DNA of 64,000 bases, from NCBI GenBank assembly GCA_037576195.1, contig CM075103.1, forward strand, positions 13,082,001 to 13,146,000, read 5' to 3'. The notes below the pieces were generated by a model. It was not told where the DNA came from, did not search any database, and saw only the letters and a program-made list of their open reading frames with translations. This document shows positions 1-10,452 of the stretch, in pieces. The position numbers and the translations under genes are program-made. The stretch comes from Phytoseiulus persimilis. Its lineage: Eukaryota; Arthropoda; Arachnida; Mesostigmata; Phytoseiidae. Numbering within the stretch: position 1 is the stretch's first letter; every line of letters starts with the position of its first letter.

Positions 1-740
1 CTGGAGGGGTGATTCCGAGACCAATCTGAGCATTACTTTCCAACTCTGGAGGGGTGATTCCGGGGTCAATCTGAGCATTACTTTCCAATTCTGGAGGAGT
101 GATTCCGGGGTTAATCTGAGCATTACTTTGCAACTCTGGAGGGGTGATTCCGAGATCAATCTGAGCATGACTTTCCAACTCTGGAGGGGTGATACCGAGA
201 CCAATCTGAGCATTACTTTCCAACTCTGGAGGGGTGATTCCGGGGTCAATCTGAGCATTACTTTCCAACTCTGGAGGGGTGATTCCGAGACCAATCTGAG
301 CATAACTTTCCAACTCTGGAGGGGTGATTCCGAGACCAATCTGAGCATTACTTTCCAGCTCTGGAGGGGTGATTTCGAGACCAATCTGAGCATTACTTTC
401 CAACTCTGGAGGGGTGATTTCGAGACCAATCTGAGCATTACTTTGCAACTCTGGAGGTGTGATTCCGAGACCAATCTGAGCATTGCTTTCCAACTCTGGA
501 GGGGTGATTCCGGGGCAAATCTGAGCATTACTTCCCAACTCTGGAGGGGTGATTCCGAGACCAATCTGAGCATTACTTTCCAACTCTTGAGGGGTGATTC
601 CGGGGCCAATCTGAGCATTACTTTCCAACTCTGGAGGGGTGATTCCGGGACCAATCTGGCCAACTCTGGAGGGGCGATTCCGAGACCAATCTGAGCATTC
701 CTTTACAACTCTGGAGGGGTGATTCCGAGACCAATCTGAC
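1..740. repeat. 45-bp minisatellite, block 1
   Basis: About 16 tandem copies of a 45-bp unit (core ctggaggggtgattccgaga...) run head to tail from the window edge. Because 45 is a multiple of three, one frame stays open over 128-694 and reads as a 15-residue repeat (QLWRGDSETNLSITF). I take this to be a side effect of the period: there is no signal peptide, splice site or promoter context, and the related block at 1.07-2.68 kb drifts out of frame. The left end of the array lies outside the window. Confidence 0.95.
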
Positions 741-1069
741 CATATTTTTCAAAATCAGAATGCTGACCCAGTGCAGGGAAAGAAAGTGCCTCGATGGCAG
801 GGAGCGCCGTCAAACCGCGCGCAGCGCGGCCGACTCCAGTCGGCCAAAGGCCGGCTGGTCCTGGAATAATTGCCCCGATTCGATCTGGAGGACTTTGTGT
901 CAGAACTTGGACGTTTCAGTTTAAATTCCGTAGCTTATCACCAGATTGCCACCCGCTGCCCGTCCGCGGTTCAGTGGGTTTGTCTTTCGACAGGCTTTCC
1001 GTTGATACCTATTTCAATCTTCTCGGACCCTCAGGAGCGGAGCTCGCTAAAGTACGTGCTGTCTCTCTG
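741..1069. repeat. Unique spacer between minisatellite blocks; its left part recurs at 2.66 kb
   Basis: Non-repeat DNA separating the two arrays. Positions about 741-865 (tttttcaaaatcagaatgctgac..., then a GC-rich hairpin gccgactccagtcggcc and ccaaaggccggct) are closely matched at 2661-2760, right after the second array. A shorter version occurs in reverse orientation near 61.0 kb. The spacer therefore looks like one flank of a dispersed element that carries the minisatellite inside it. No gene is visible. Confidence 0.7.
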
Positions 1070-2690
1070 AGAGTTGGAGGGGTGATTCCAGGACCAATCT
1101 GACCATTACTTTCGAAGTCTGGGGGGTGATTCCGAGACCAATCTGACCATACTTTCTCAAGTCTGGAGGGGTGATTCCAGGACCAATCTAATCATTACTT
1201 TCCAACTCCGGAGAGGTGATTTCGGGATCAATCTGACCATAACTTTCGAAGTCTGGGGGTGATTCCGGGACCAATCTGACCATTACTTTCCAAGTCTGGA
1301 GGGGTGATTCCGGGACCAATCTAATCATTACTTTCCAACTCCGGAGAGGTGATTTCGGGATCAATCTGACCATAACTTTCGAAGTCTGGGGGGTGATTCC
1401 GGGACCAATCTGACCATTACTTTCCAAGTCTGGAGGGGTGATTCCGGGACCAATCTGACCATACATTCCAAGTCTGGAGGGGTGATTCCGGGACCAATCT
1501 AATCATTACTTTCCAACTCCGGAGAGGTGATTTCGGGATCAATCTGACCATAACTTTCAAAGTCTGGGGGTGATTCCGGGACCAATCTGACCATTACTTT
1601 CCAAGTCTGGAGGGGTGATTCCGGGACCAATCTAATCATTACTTTCCAACTCCGGAGAGGTGATTTCGGGATCAATCTGACCATAACTTTCGAAGTCTGG
1701 GGGGTGATTCCGGGACCAATCTGACCATTACTTTCCAAGTCTGGAGGGGTGATCCCGGGACCAATCTGACCATACTTTCCAAGTCTGGAGGGGTGATTCC
1801 GGGACCAATCTAATCATTACTTTCCAACTCCGGAGAGGTGATTTCGGGATCAATCTGACCATTACTTTCAAAGTCTGGGGGGTGATTCCGGGACCAATCT
1901 GACCATTACTTTCCAAGTCTGGAGGGGTGATTCCGGGACCAATCTGACCATACTTTCCAAGTCTGGAGGGGTGATTCCGGGACCAATCTAATCATTACTT
2001 TCCAACTCCGGAGAGGTGATTTCGGGATCAATCTGACCATAACTTTCGAAGTCTGGGGGTGATTCCGGGACCAATCTGACCATACTTTCTCAAGTCTGGA
2101 GGGGTGATTCCAGGACCAATCTAATCATTACTTTCCAACTCCGGAGAGGTGATTTCGGGATCAATCTGACCATAACTTTCGAAGTCTGGGGGGTGATTCC
2201 GAGACCAATCTGACCATTACTTTCGAAGTCTGGGGGGTGATTCCAGGACCAATCTAATCATTTTTTTCCAACTCCGGAGAGGTGATTTCGGGATCAATCT
2301 GACCATAACTTTCGAAGTCTGGGGGGTGATTCTGGGACCAATCTGACCATTACTTTCCAAGTCTGGAGGGGTGATTCCGGGACCAATCTAGTCATCACTT
2401 TCCAACTCCGGAGAGGTGATTTCGGGATCAATCTGACCATAACTTTCGAAGTCTGGGGGGTGATTCCGGGACCAATCTGACCATTACTTTCCAAGTCTGG
2501 AGGGGTGATTCCGTGACCAATCTGACCATTACATTCCAAGTCTGGAGGGGTTATTCCGGGACCAATCTGAGCATTACTACCCAAGTCTGAGGGGAGATTC
2601 CGAGGCCAATCTGACCACTACTTTCCAATTCTGGAGGGGTGATCACGAGACCAATCTGACCAAGATTTTCAAAACCATGATGCTGACGCA
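1070..2690. repeat. 45-bp minisatellite, block 2, with higher-order structure
   Basis: Diverged monomers of the same 45-bp family. One monomer type, marked by ccggagaggtgatttcgg, starts at 1208, 1341, 1519, 1652, 1830, 2008, 2141, 2274 and 2408. Spacings are 133 or 178 bp with one of 134, that is three- or four-monomer higher-order units (3x45-2 and 4x45-2). Frames are not maintained over the block, so I do not read it as coding. Confidence 0.92.
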
Positions 2691-2779
2691 GTGAAGAGAG
2701 AGAAAAGTGTCTCGATGCCAAGGAACGCCGCCCAGTCGGCCAAAGGCCGGCTAGTTCACCGAGATTTGCCCAGAATTCA

Positions 2780-3780
2780 ACTGTCAAATTTCAGAGTACC
2801 TTTCTGATTAGCTCCTTGAAGAGCAGCCTCTCATTAACGGCTTCGACTTTGCGCAAACCCCGATAACAACCCAACGTGAGAAAGAAACGTGAGACTGGAT
2901 GAGAAAAATACCAGATAAATACTCACTCCTTATCATTTACGGAAGCTACCATGATAACAGAAGACGGATTACGGATTCAGACCTCTGGACATGAGAATCA
3001 TCTTGCGCACGCAACACGAATACTGAATGAAAACATTGTAGGACTGGAAATGATATTGTTCTCACAAGTTCCAGCCCAAGGTATCATTCATTGTTCCAGC
3101 TGTAGTCAAAGAGCGCCAAGAGCATTTCGCACGGAATGGTGCGGGGCACATTGAGAGAAATTGGGAGTTGTACGTAGAGACAAATGAGGAACGAGATATC
3201 CTGAGATGAGACATCCGCACTATTGCTCGAAGTTCAACATAGATGTTCGATTCCAGTATTATGATAGAATCGCCGTTGACTCATGCTACAGATTTGCTGC
3301 GTACAAACTGAAGATTCGCAACGTACAGTACAATCAAACGAACCACGCCTGCGGACTCGCACCCTGACAAGACCCATCAAATAGCACAAGACTCCCTCTT
3401 AGATATGTCCGATCTTCGTTTTTGAAAAAAAACACAGAAGAATTGCATGATATTTGCGCTTATATATGATATATAAGCGCTAGATAATATAAGCTGATAT
3501 ATGACGCTTCTAGCCCACCGAAATCATCCAAAAAATGGTGTATCTCTGTTTTCTGGGTCGAATATTAATTTTCGAGTCGGGAATGATCTTCCGAGTCTCG
3601 GAAATACATGCTTAGCCACCACCTACTCCCTTCTGCCTCGTCTGCTGCTGATCTTTTGAAGTAGAATCTGCCGGGGGCTACAGAGTTCTCTACTGTGAAA
3701 CTACTCTTTAAAACTCAGAAATTGAAGCTCTACTTCGCCAGCTGTTTCAGAGAATGAGGTTGAACATTCACTCCTTGAAG
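2780..3780. other. Intergenic, no gene seen
   Basis: About 1 kb without a convincing gene. It holds an AT-rich patch at 3452-3500 with repeated atatat/tataagc motifs. A short open frame at 2951-3154 has no supporting features. Confidence 0.5.
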
Positions 3781-4100
3781 TGGAAGCGAGACGAAGCTAA
3801 TCTAGATAACACTCAATTCCTTAAGATTCGGGAACAAGGGAGGAGCTTCAAGCAAGCAGAGAGTTTGTAGAGTCGAATTTCTGGCTGGTTAGAATTTGAA
3901 GTTCAAGCGAGTTCTATCACACTCCCCGGAAATCGTGACCACAAGTCAAGCAGGGCATTAACGATCACTCTTCAGTTCAAGAAACGATGAGCAAACTTCA
4001 GGAATTCATGGGTCAGCTCAACGGTCCGAACTCCCTCGGAGAGGAAGAGCACTCCCTCAGCTTGAAGCGAACCGCAGGCGTGCAGAGAATAGATTTCTGA
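3780..4100 (+). pseudogene. Orphan exon 2 of the 64-residue secreted-peptide family
   Basis: Positions 3780-4100 match, on the plus strand, the intron 3' part and exon 2 of the minus-strand peptide genes at 38-50 kb. The splice acceptor (cttcag, ending 3975) is kept. Exon 2 from 3976 in the same phase reads V-QETMSKLQEFMGQLNG, then drifts from the family C-terminus (SNFLGGKSTPTA) into a different tail ending at TGA 4098-4100. Homology continues faintly into the 3' flank near 4170. I searched 3.0-3.8 kb for the signal-peptide exon (MQFYILF...) and found none, so this looks like a truncated, inverted copy about 35 kb from its relatives rather than a working gene. Confidence 0.72.
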
Positions 4101-5719
4101 CGAGAAACATGTGGAACCAGTAGCAACTGTGCAATGAAAGAAATCAACGTATCGGAACTGGCTGATCTCATTCCTGGCAAAGCAACTATCTTCGGCGTCA
4201 GAGGGTCATTTCACCGTCGTAAAGCCGTCTCTCGACGGAATTTCGCGTGCGAACCCTCTCTGAAGATAGTCCGTCATTGCTGTCGCGTTACAAACGATTA
4301 GAAGGTAACATACCCCTACCCTCGAGGGCGTGCCTCATCTCTCTGCAGGAGTACAGCAGCGGAACCGATGCAATGACAGAGCTCCTCTATCTTGTTCCTG
4401 GAACCCTGACCGAATATCTTGAGATTTTCCACAAGGTGCCATTGCCGACATTCGTGGCGCTCAGCTCTTGTCTGCCTTGAGAACACATCGATTAGCCTGC
4501 ACAAATTCTGGACGAAGCGGGAGTACTGAGGGCACAGGATAAAGATCTCCATGACCTGAGTCCTCCTATGCCCCTCGAAAATTGAGAACGAACCAAAGGA
4601 TCCTACAATATCGGAAATTTTTCTCTGTCGTGCTCTTAAACTTGCTATATGAAATGGGGGAATGCACGTATGCTCGGAAAAGCAGGCAAATGCTCGCTAA
4701 AATGCTATTCCAACTGACATGCTGAAATATCTCGGGGCGTCCAGCGCTTTCGCCAAGTAGGATAAGGCCTAGTTGATTTGGTATGGCCCTGAAGTCAGAA
4801 ACAATGTTTGTGGCTTCTCTTTTCAAAATTCGATTCCCTCGCCCTTGCCGACGGATGCATTTGCTTACAGCCGTTGCGCCCGGGCGGTCAGCTATGCACA
4901 GGTGCTCGAGCCTAACATGTATGCATGTTTTGAGTTCTGGCTTCATCACTAGAAAATTCAGGGGTGGCGGGAGGGGTCCAAGAGAATACGAGGATCGGCG
5001 ACGAAAAAAAATTATTTCCGGCGAGAGAGAAAGCGCCTATTTTTTTGGATTTTTTCTTCGCAAGACCTTCGACTCTCAGTGACCTTTCGATTCAGCTTAA
5101 CTCCAGAGTGCGCAGTCGGCGCTGTCTATTCTCGCATCGGTCTCGAATTCATCGATTTCAAAGGTATGCGTCCATCCTTGATCCAAACGGCAGCTCTTCT
5201 TCAGCTTTCCAGAAATAACTCGATCGGCGCTGTAACCCATCTAGGAGCCGAAATATGAGCCTTTGAAGTTGACCAAGTTTTGTCGGAAGTAGTGCTAAAT
5301 CCAAAAAGCCACTGATGGCGGAGACCCTTTGCGGAATCATAGGTTCTCAAACGTCATCCCGTCATTTTAGATGGTCCCCTGGCACGGCACACATTCGCGA
5401 TCTCCATACCGGGCCGTTGGCGGACAAGCAAACAGCATGTGTTTTTTCTATGAGAAATGATCATATTTTGGATGATATCTTAGCGGGACTCCTCTACTGA
5501 AGAATCCTATCACCCTGAGTCTGGCTCATGGGGGAGTACTCTTTCAACCATGAGCATACCAAGTATTCACAGTCAACGATGGAATTTCCAAGGTCTGGCA
5601 TTTTTCCGTGGAGGATGGAACGCTGCTGCATCGCGCAAACTCGTCGAGATTCACATGTTAGCACACATGCTAGCGTTCTGGTAACGTGGTCAGTTAAAGT
5701 GATCCCTTATCTCCCAGAC
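4101..5719. other. Intergenic, no gene recognised
   Basis: Short overlapping frames on both strands (4247-4480 plus, 4566-4949 minus, 4783-5082 plus) show no domain, signal peptide or matching splice sites. The stretch 4960-5080 is purine-rich with a T-run. Nothing here supports a gene. Confidence 0.4.
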
Positions 5720-7500
5720 TTCAGGATACATCATGAGACGCTGCAGGCGTTTCCGCAGCGAAACTCGTACTCATCGAAATTCGATCGACGCCTCATTTAC
5801 GAGAAAGAGTTCTACGCGATGCCTCGAATCGATCGATCGACTTCCGTCCCGTGCTCCCACTCTCATTGTGGTTCGCGGGAATCTCGTTGTAATTCCGAGT
5901 GATTCCATTAAGATGAAGCAAGTTGCTTCGTATGGTAATTACGAACGTTTCCGGGTGGCATCACGGAGCGCCTTCAGATTTGTTTCTAGTCATTCACAAG
6001 AGAGATCAGATGGAGGAACAGGCCTCGGCTCGACACTTCCAAAAGCACTTCCTAGGCTCACTGCGTCCTGGTCGGCTTCCCGAAAACGCGGCCGAACTAG
6101 AATACCAAATCTGAGCTTGAACTCCTTGATCGAGACCGGAACCCGGCAGCCATGAATCGTCTCCACGAACATTCCGATGGGACTGTCTCGATCATCTTCT
6201 GATCTCGCATATCGACATCCCTCCTTCATTGGCTGTGTAGAGAGAGCATATTTTCTCACAAACAAGGCTGCGCGTGAATCAGCGGAGTTAGTCAATAGCC
6301 ATCTCGCCGTCGGACAATCAGCGAACTTCCGTTTACTTCCGCTATCAGGCATGCGAGCCAGAACATGACGCATACAGTCCAATATTCATGTCGAGGTACA
6401 CGCTTGATCCACTCCGAGTTTACACCGGCGCTCAGGCATGAAGGCTGAACTAGGAGCAGGAAAGTTTCGAATCAACTCCGCCTGTATGAAACACTTGTAC
6501 TGAAGCAAAGAGTCAGGTGTCGGCGGGCCGTTTCAGCGCTCATGGAAATCTATATAGGTTGCAAAGTTGTCCGGAGAGTTCTTGAACTATTCAAACCCGA
6601 GATACAGACCAACACGGGTTTTGATGATGAAAATCAACGCCTCGTTCACGAGCATGAGTTGTACGAGATGCCTTCAATCGATCGATCGACTCCCGTCCCA
6701 TGCTCTTACACTCATTGTGTTTCGCGGGTATCTCGGTGTCATTCATGGTGTTTCCATTACGGTAAAGCCAGTGGTTCCCTAGCGAAATTACGACCGTTTC
6801 CGGGTGGCATCACCTGGCGACATTAGATTTTATTTGTTTCCATTCATTCAGAAGGGAGATGAGATCAAGGAATAGGCCTTGGCTTGATATTTCCAGAAGA
6901 TTTGGCCCACCGCGTCCTGCTCGGTTTCCCGGAAACGCGACCGAACTCGGAGACCAAATCTGAGCTTGACTTTCTTGATCGAGACCGAAACCCTGGAGCC
7001 ATGGATCGTTTCCACGTAAATTACGACGAGACTGACTTGGTCATCCTCTGATTCCACATATCGAGATCTCTTCCTTATTGGTAAGGAGAGAGAGAGAGGG
7101 AGCATGTTTTCTCACAAACACGGCCGCGCGTCAATCAGCGGAGTAAGTCAACAGCCATCTCGCCGTCGGACAATCAGCGAGCTTCCGCTTACTTTCGATA
7201 GCAGGCATGCGAGCCAGCACTTGACGCATACAGCCCGATATTCATTTCGAGATACACGCTAGATCCGCTCCGAGGTTCCACCAGCTCTCAGTCATGAAGG
7301 TTGAACTAGGAACAGGAAAGTTCCGAATCAACTCCGCTTGTATGAAACACCTGTCCTGAAGCAAAGAGTCAGGTGTCGGCGGGCGTTTCGGCGCTCATGG
7401 GAGGCCAGATAGGTTGCGAAGTTGTGCGGAGAGTTCTTGAATTTTTCAGACCCGACATACACACCGATACAGGTTTTGATTATGAGAATCGATGCGGAGG
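5720..7500. repeat. Tandem duplication, period about 850-856 bp, two units plus the start of a third
   Basis: Unit 1 is about 5720-6580 and unit 2 about 6585-7440; the start of a third continues to about 7500. Anchors are the run gtcaggtgtcggcgggc at about 6512 and 7368 (856 bp apart) and the aatcgatcgatcgac motif at about 5827 and 6676. The units differ by well over 10% and by small indels. Minus-strand open frames at 5990-6382 and 6848-7105 are related to each other, but the changes between units fall freely on codon positions, so I see no sign of coding constraint. Confidence 0.8.
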
Positions 7501-9680
7501 TGACGCATTGTACAGGGTTCATCAGATTCATAGGAGCCTCGGCTCTGGGGAAGAGAACTGGCTTAACGACCAGATCGGACCCTAACCGACAAGACCAACA
7601 GTGATCGAAAACTCCGTTTCAATGGAGGAGAGGTCTCCATGGCTCGAGAGACCGAGTTCAAAGTCCCAGAGTGAGTTTCAGGGACCGAGTTCGCAGTCAA
7701 CAACAGGATTTCAGTCCAGGCTCGGTTTCATAGAGAGAGAAGGATTGGTCTAGATCCATGGATCGCCCCCGTGGGTCGCCAGAAAACTATCTTTGAAGTG
7801 TCCGCTCGGGCTCTCTACAACGAGAAGTTTCCTCTCATCCCGAAGTGCACCAGCATGGAGACCTCGCCATCCGACAACGTTTACTCCGTCGACAATCACG
7901 CCATCCCATACGCTTGCGCAAGGGATCATGTTCTGCTTCAGTCTCAAGTTCCACTCCCGGAGAACTATGACTTATGACTATTGAAGTTGCTAGTGAGACT
8001 GATTCTTTGCACGGTTGCAGAACGATGCTTGGAAATTACATCAAGGCATGTGCCATTTGGGGTTGTCGCTTCACCCGGGTAGTTTGCCAGATTCGGGCCG
8101 AAGGTATTTTGTGTGGCACTCATCAGAATTTCTTTGTCCGTTCCCACCCCGAAATCATAGTTGGGATCTTCCACAGAGGATTGCTCGGACAGAGGTTGGC
8201 CGCAAATACTCCACAAAACTCGAAAGAAATACTGCTGAAGTTTATCGGTGCGTATGATTTTCTTGAGCAAGTTGATGTCAGCGTTTTCATAAAGACCATT
8301 GAGCGAGCCCGGTCTCTGTGACTAGAAGTCTGGACCCAGATCCCAGGGATCGATTCCCAGAGACCTTTGTTTGAGACCGGGATTTTCCGGGAAAGCCATG
8401 TTCAGTTTCGGCTCCTGGGGCGGGATATGGGACAGAGCCGGGAGCTCCGCGGCGCCAGAGCGATCGGGGCGTGTAACGCGGAACTGAGGTTCCGCGTCGC
8501 TTCTCATCCGTCGATGAAAAAGTCTGAGGGTGCCAGAGGCGCCTCCCGCCGCGAGCTGGGATCCCTGATATTGTCGGGAATTCGTGGAAGTCTCAGGCCT
8601 CGGATTGCCCGAGAAATGTCCAGCTCTACTTCCGTCGCTACCCTGCCCGCTATCTAACGTCGACAACCGACCTACCCGCCCAGGACGAGCTCCGTAATCC
8701 TGTCCGCATTTGACTCAATGACCTTCGAGGGGGAATCTCGCCGAAGGTGCCTCAGACAGCCCACAAATTCACAGTCAACAACTCCTATGCCAGGAAATTC
8801 AGCGTGTGGTTGAAGTACCATCTTCAGTTCTTCCACTCTATGGTGTGGAACTCCATCGCATGCCGGAGCCAATCGAGAGGGGAATTTTACGAAAAAGGTA
8901 CCGATTGTCGGAACGTTTGCGAAATCGCTTAGACAGATCAATATCGGTAAGGGGTCTCTTCTCGTATGCGATCAGCGAATTCGCTGAAATATCCTCGTCG
9001 AATATCCCATTCTATCTATCCTGCTGTGGAGACAGCTGAAGTCTCATGAGGGCCGGCAACTCCATCGAACCGGAAGATTTGCAATGCGTCCTCATGTCGG
9101 GAGCCATGTCGGCTGTCTTCAAAGGGGACCGGTAGAGAATAACGGCCCTGTATGGTCTGCTTCAAAGGTTTCCAATCCGGGACCAGCAGGAACTCCACAA
9201 TCCGGAGTTGAGCACGGATGCGTAGGAACGGCCCATGGATGAAGATTCTTGCGATGCATTCTATCACTCGAACGATGAGTACGATGATCAATACGCCGTG
9301 GCTCAGTGCATGATCGAGCAGGTTGAGGTTGGAGCTTCCGACGAAACCATCCAAGCCTGGAGAACCACGTTTTCCAGGTATTGTGTGACGCCCAAGCCGA
9401 CATCATCCGCTCATCCTAACGCGAACGCCATGCACTCGACGGGATATCAGGTCCGGCCAATGATCCTGCTTCGAACGTGTGACTCCTCTCAGGGGGAAAT
9501 TATGGAAACCAGATGATCTCACGTATAATAATTTCTCCGAGTACGGTTATTCTCGAAGGTATCATGACGACTGTTTAGAGACTAATAATGAGCGTACTCT
9601 TGCCAGGAATCTAAATGTCCGGTTCAGCCGATCTCGCAGTACCCCAATACATTACGGAAGGAAAAAAAGCACTCAATGAA
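7501..9680. other. Region with several unassigned coding-like open frames
   Basis: No product is recognised. Frames with coding-like third-base choice are: 7771-7977 plus (ends VPLPENYDL), with the frame open upstream to about 7690; 7974-8321 plus; 8672-8941 minus (contains VEELKMVLQPHAEFPG and ends at TAG); and 9235-9410 plus, which starts ATG with MDEDSCDAFYHSNDEYDD and meets a possible donor (AG-GTATTG) near 9378. They may be exons of host genes or fragments of mobile elements. I could not join them into a consistent gene. Confidence 0.3.
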
Positions 9681-9686
9681 ATATTC

Positions 9687-9692
9687 TTTATT
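9687..9692 (-). terminator. Poly(A) signal of the repeat-peptide gene
   Basis: AATAAA on the minus strand, overlapping the TAA that ends the frame downstream of the repeat region. It lies about 190 nt beyond the TAA at 9880-9882. It indicates that the transcript probably runs through the degenerate repeat units at 9688-9879. Confidence 0.6.
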
Positions 9693-9879
9693 CGATCCCT
9701 GACTGGACGATCCCAAATCTGATAGTTTCTCCGACCATTCGCTCCTGAATGTTCTTCACTCCGTGGACACTGTCATGAGAGTTCTTCTCAATCTCTGCTT
9801 TTTCGGGATCGGGATCAATAGAGCGCAGTGCCATCTCTGTGTTCTGAGGGGTGGAGTCAACAGAGCGCTTCGCCATCTC
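9688..9879 (-). other. Degenerate continuation of the repeat-peptide frame beyond the TAA
   Basis: In the same frame after the TAA at 9880-9882, the sequence stays open to a second TAA at 9688. It begins with two recognisable but decayed units (EMAKRSVDSTPQNTEM and ALRSIDPDPEKAE), then non-repeat residues to FGIVQSGIE. Either this is 3' UTR made of old units left behind a newer stop, or the GTAAGA overlapping the TAA is a splice donor and part of this stretch is intron. Because the frame itself is uninterrupted, stop readthrough is a third, less likely option. Confidence 0.5.
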
Positions 9880-10377
9880 TTACTTTGCGGCACCGGAGTC
9901 AGCGGAGCGCTTCCGCATCTCTGAGTTACCGGAGTCGATAGAGCGTTTCCGCATCCCTGGCATACCGGCGTCAGCAGAGCGCTTCCGCATCTCTGTCATA
10001 CCGGCGTCAGCAGAGCGCTTCCGCATCTCTGTCATACCGGAGTCGGCAGAACGCTTCCGCATCTCTGTCATACCGGAGTCGGCAGAACGCTTCCGCATCT
10101 CTGTCATACCGGAGTCGGCAGAACGCTTCCGCATCTCTGTCATACCGGAGTCGGCAGAACGCTTGCGCATCTCTGTCATACCGGAGTCGGCAGAACGCTT
10201 GCGCATCTCTGTCATACCGGAGTCGGCAGAACGCTTGCGCATCTCTGTCATACCGGAGTCGGCAGAGCGCTTTCGCATCCCTTGGTTGTCGGAGTCAACA
10301 GAGCGCTTCCGCATCTCTTCTTCCGCGGAGATTATCAACACGCAGGCCATGAGGCCGAGCACCGAGAGGAAATTCAT
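9880..10377 (-). CDS. Secreted multicopy-peptide precursor, twelve 12-residue MRKRS units
   Basis: A 165-residue protein starting at ATG 10377. Residues 1-18 (MNFLSVLGLMACVLIISA) form a typical signal peptide, followed by EEE and then twelve 12-residue units in perfect register. Seven units are MRKRSADSGMTE; the first is MRKRSVDSDNQG and the last four vary (SADAGMTE, SADAGMPG, SIDSGNSE, SADSGAAK). Each unit carries a K-R dibasic site preceded by R, the usual signal for furin/prohormone-convertase cutting, which would release nonapeptide-like products near SADSGMTEM. It is probably secreted; a neuropeptide, pheromone-like or defence role is inference only. The 36-bp DNA units are nearly identical, implying recent expansion. 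The ATG was chosen because a TATA box sits 47 bp upstream and the only nearer ATG (10415) is too close to it. I know of no named family with this unit. Confidence 0.8.
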   Translation of the reverse strand: MNFLSVLGLMACVLIISAEEEMRKRSVDSDNQGMRKRSADSGMTEMRKRSADSGMTEMRKRSADSGMTEMRKRSADSGMTEMRKRSADSGMTEMRKRSADSGMTEMRKRSADSGMTEMRKRSADAGMTEMRKRSADAGMPGMRKRSIDSGNSEMRKRSADSGAAK

Positions 10378-10423
10378 GCTGCCGAGTCGAATCGAGCTTG
10401 TGAACCTGCAGACATGAACTAGC

Positions 10424-10431
10424 TTTATATA
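10424..10431 (-). promoter_or_regulatory. TATA box of the repeat-peptide gene
   Basis: TATATAAA on the minus strand, 47-54 bp before the ATG at 10377. A start about 30 bp downstream (near 10,398) would give a 5' leader of about 20 nt. Confidence 0.65.
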
Positions 10432-10452
10432 GTCGGCAGTAGGGACGGTCAC

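Noticed and set aside
128-694. Open frame of 15-residue repeats QLWRGDSETNLSITF
   Set aside because: A consequence of the 45-bp minisatellite period; no gene signals, and the related block drifts out of frame.
1-2690. Considered a CRISPR array
   Set aside because: Monomers abut with no unique spacers, and the context is eukaryotic.
5990-7105. Paired minus-strand frames in the 855-bp duplication (shared VETIHG, KLRFG) as a duplicated gene
   Set aside because: Changes between the two units are spread over all codon positions and alter residues freely; no start, splice or signal features.
9851-10417. Plus-strand 188-codon frame of repeated ESAERFRISVIP-like units
   Set aside because: It is the antisense shadow of the repeat-peptide gene; a 36-bp period keeps every frame open. 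The minus strand has the signal peptide, TATA box and poly(A) signal.
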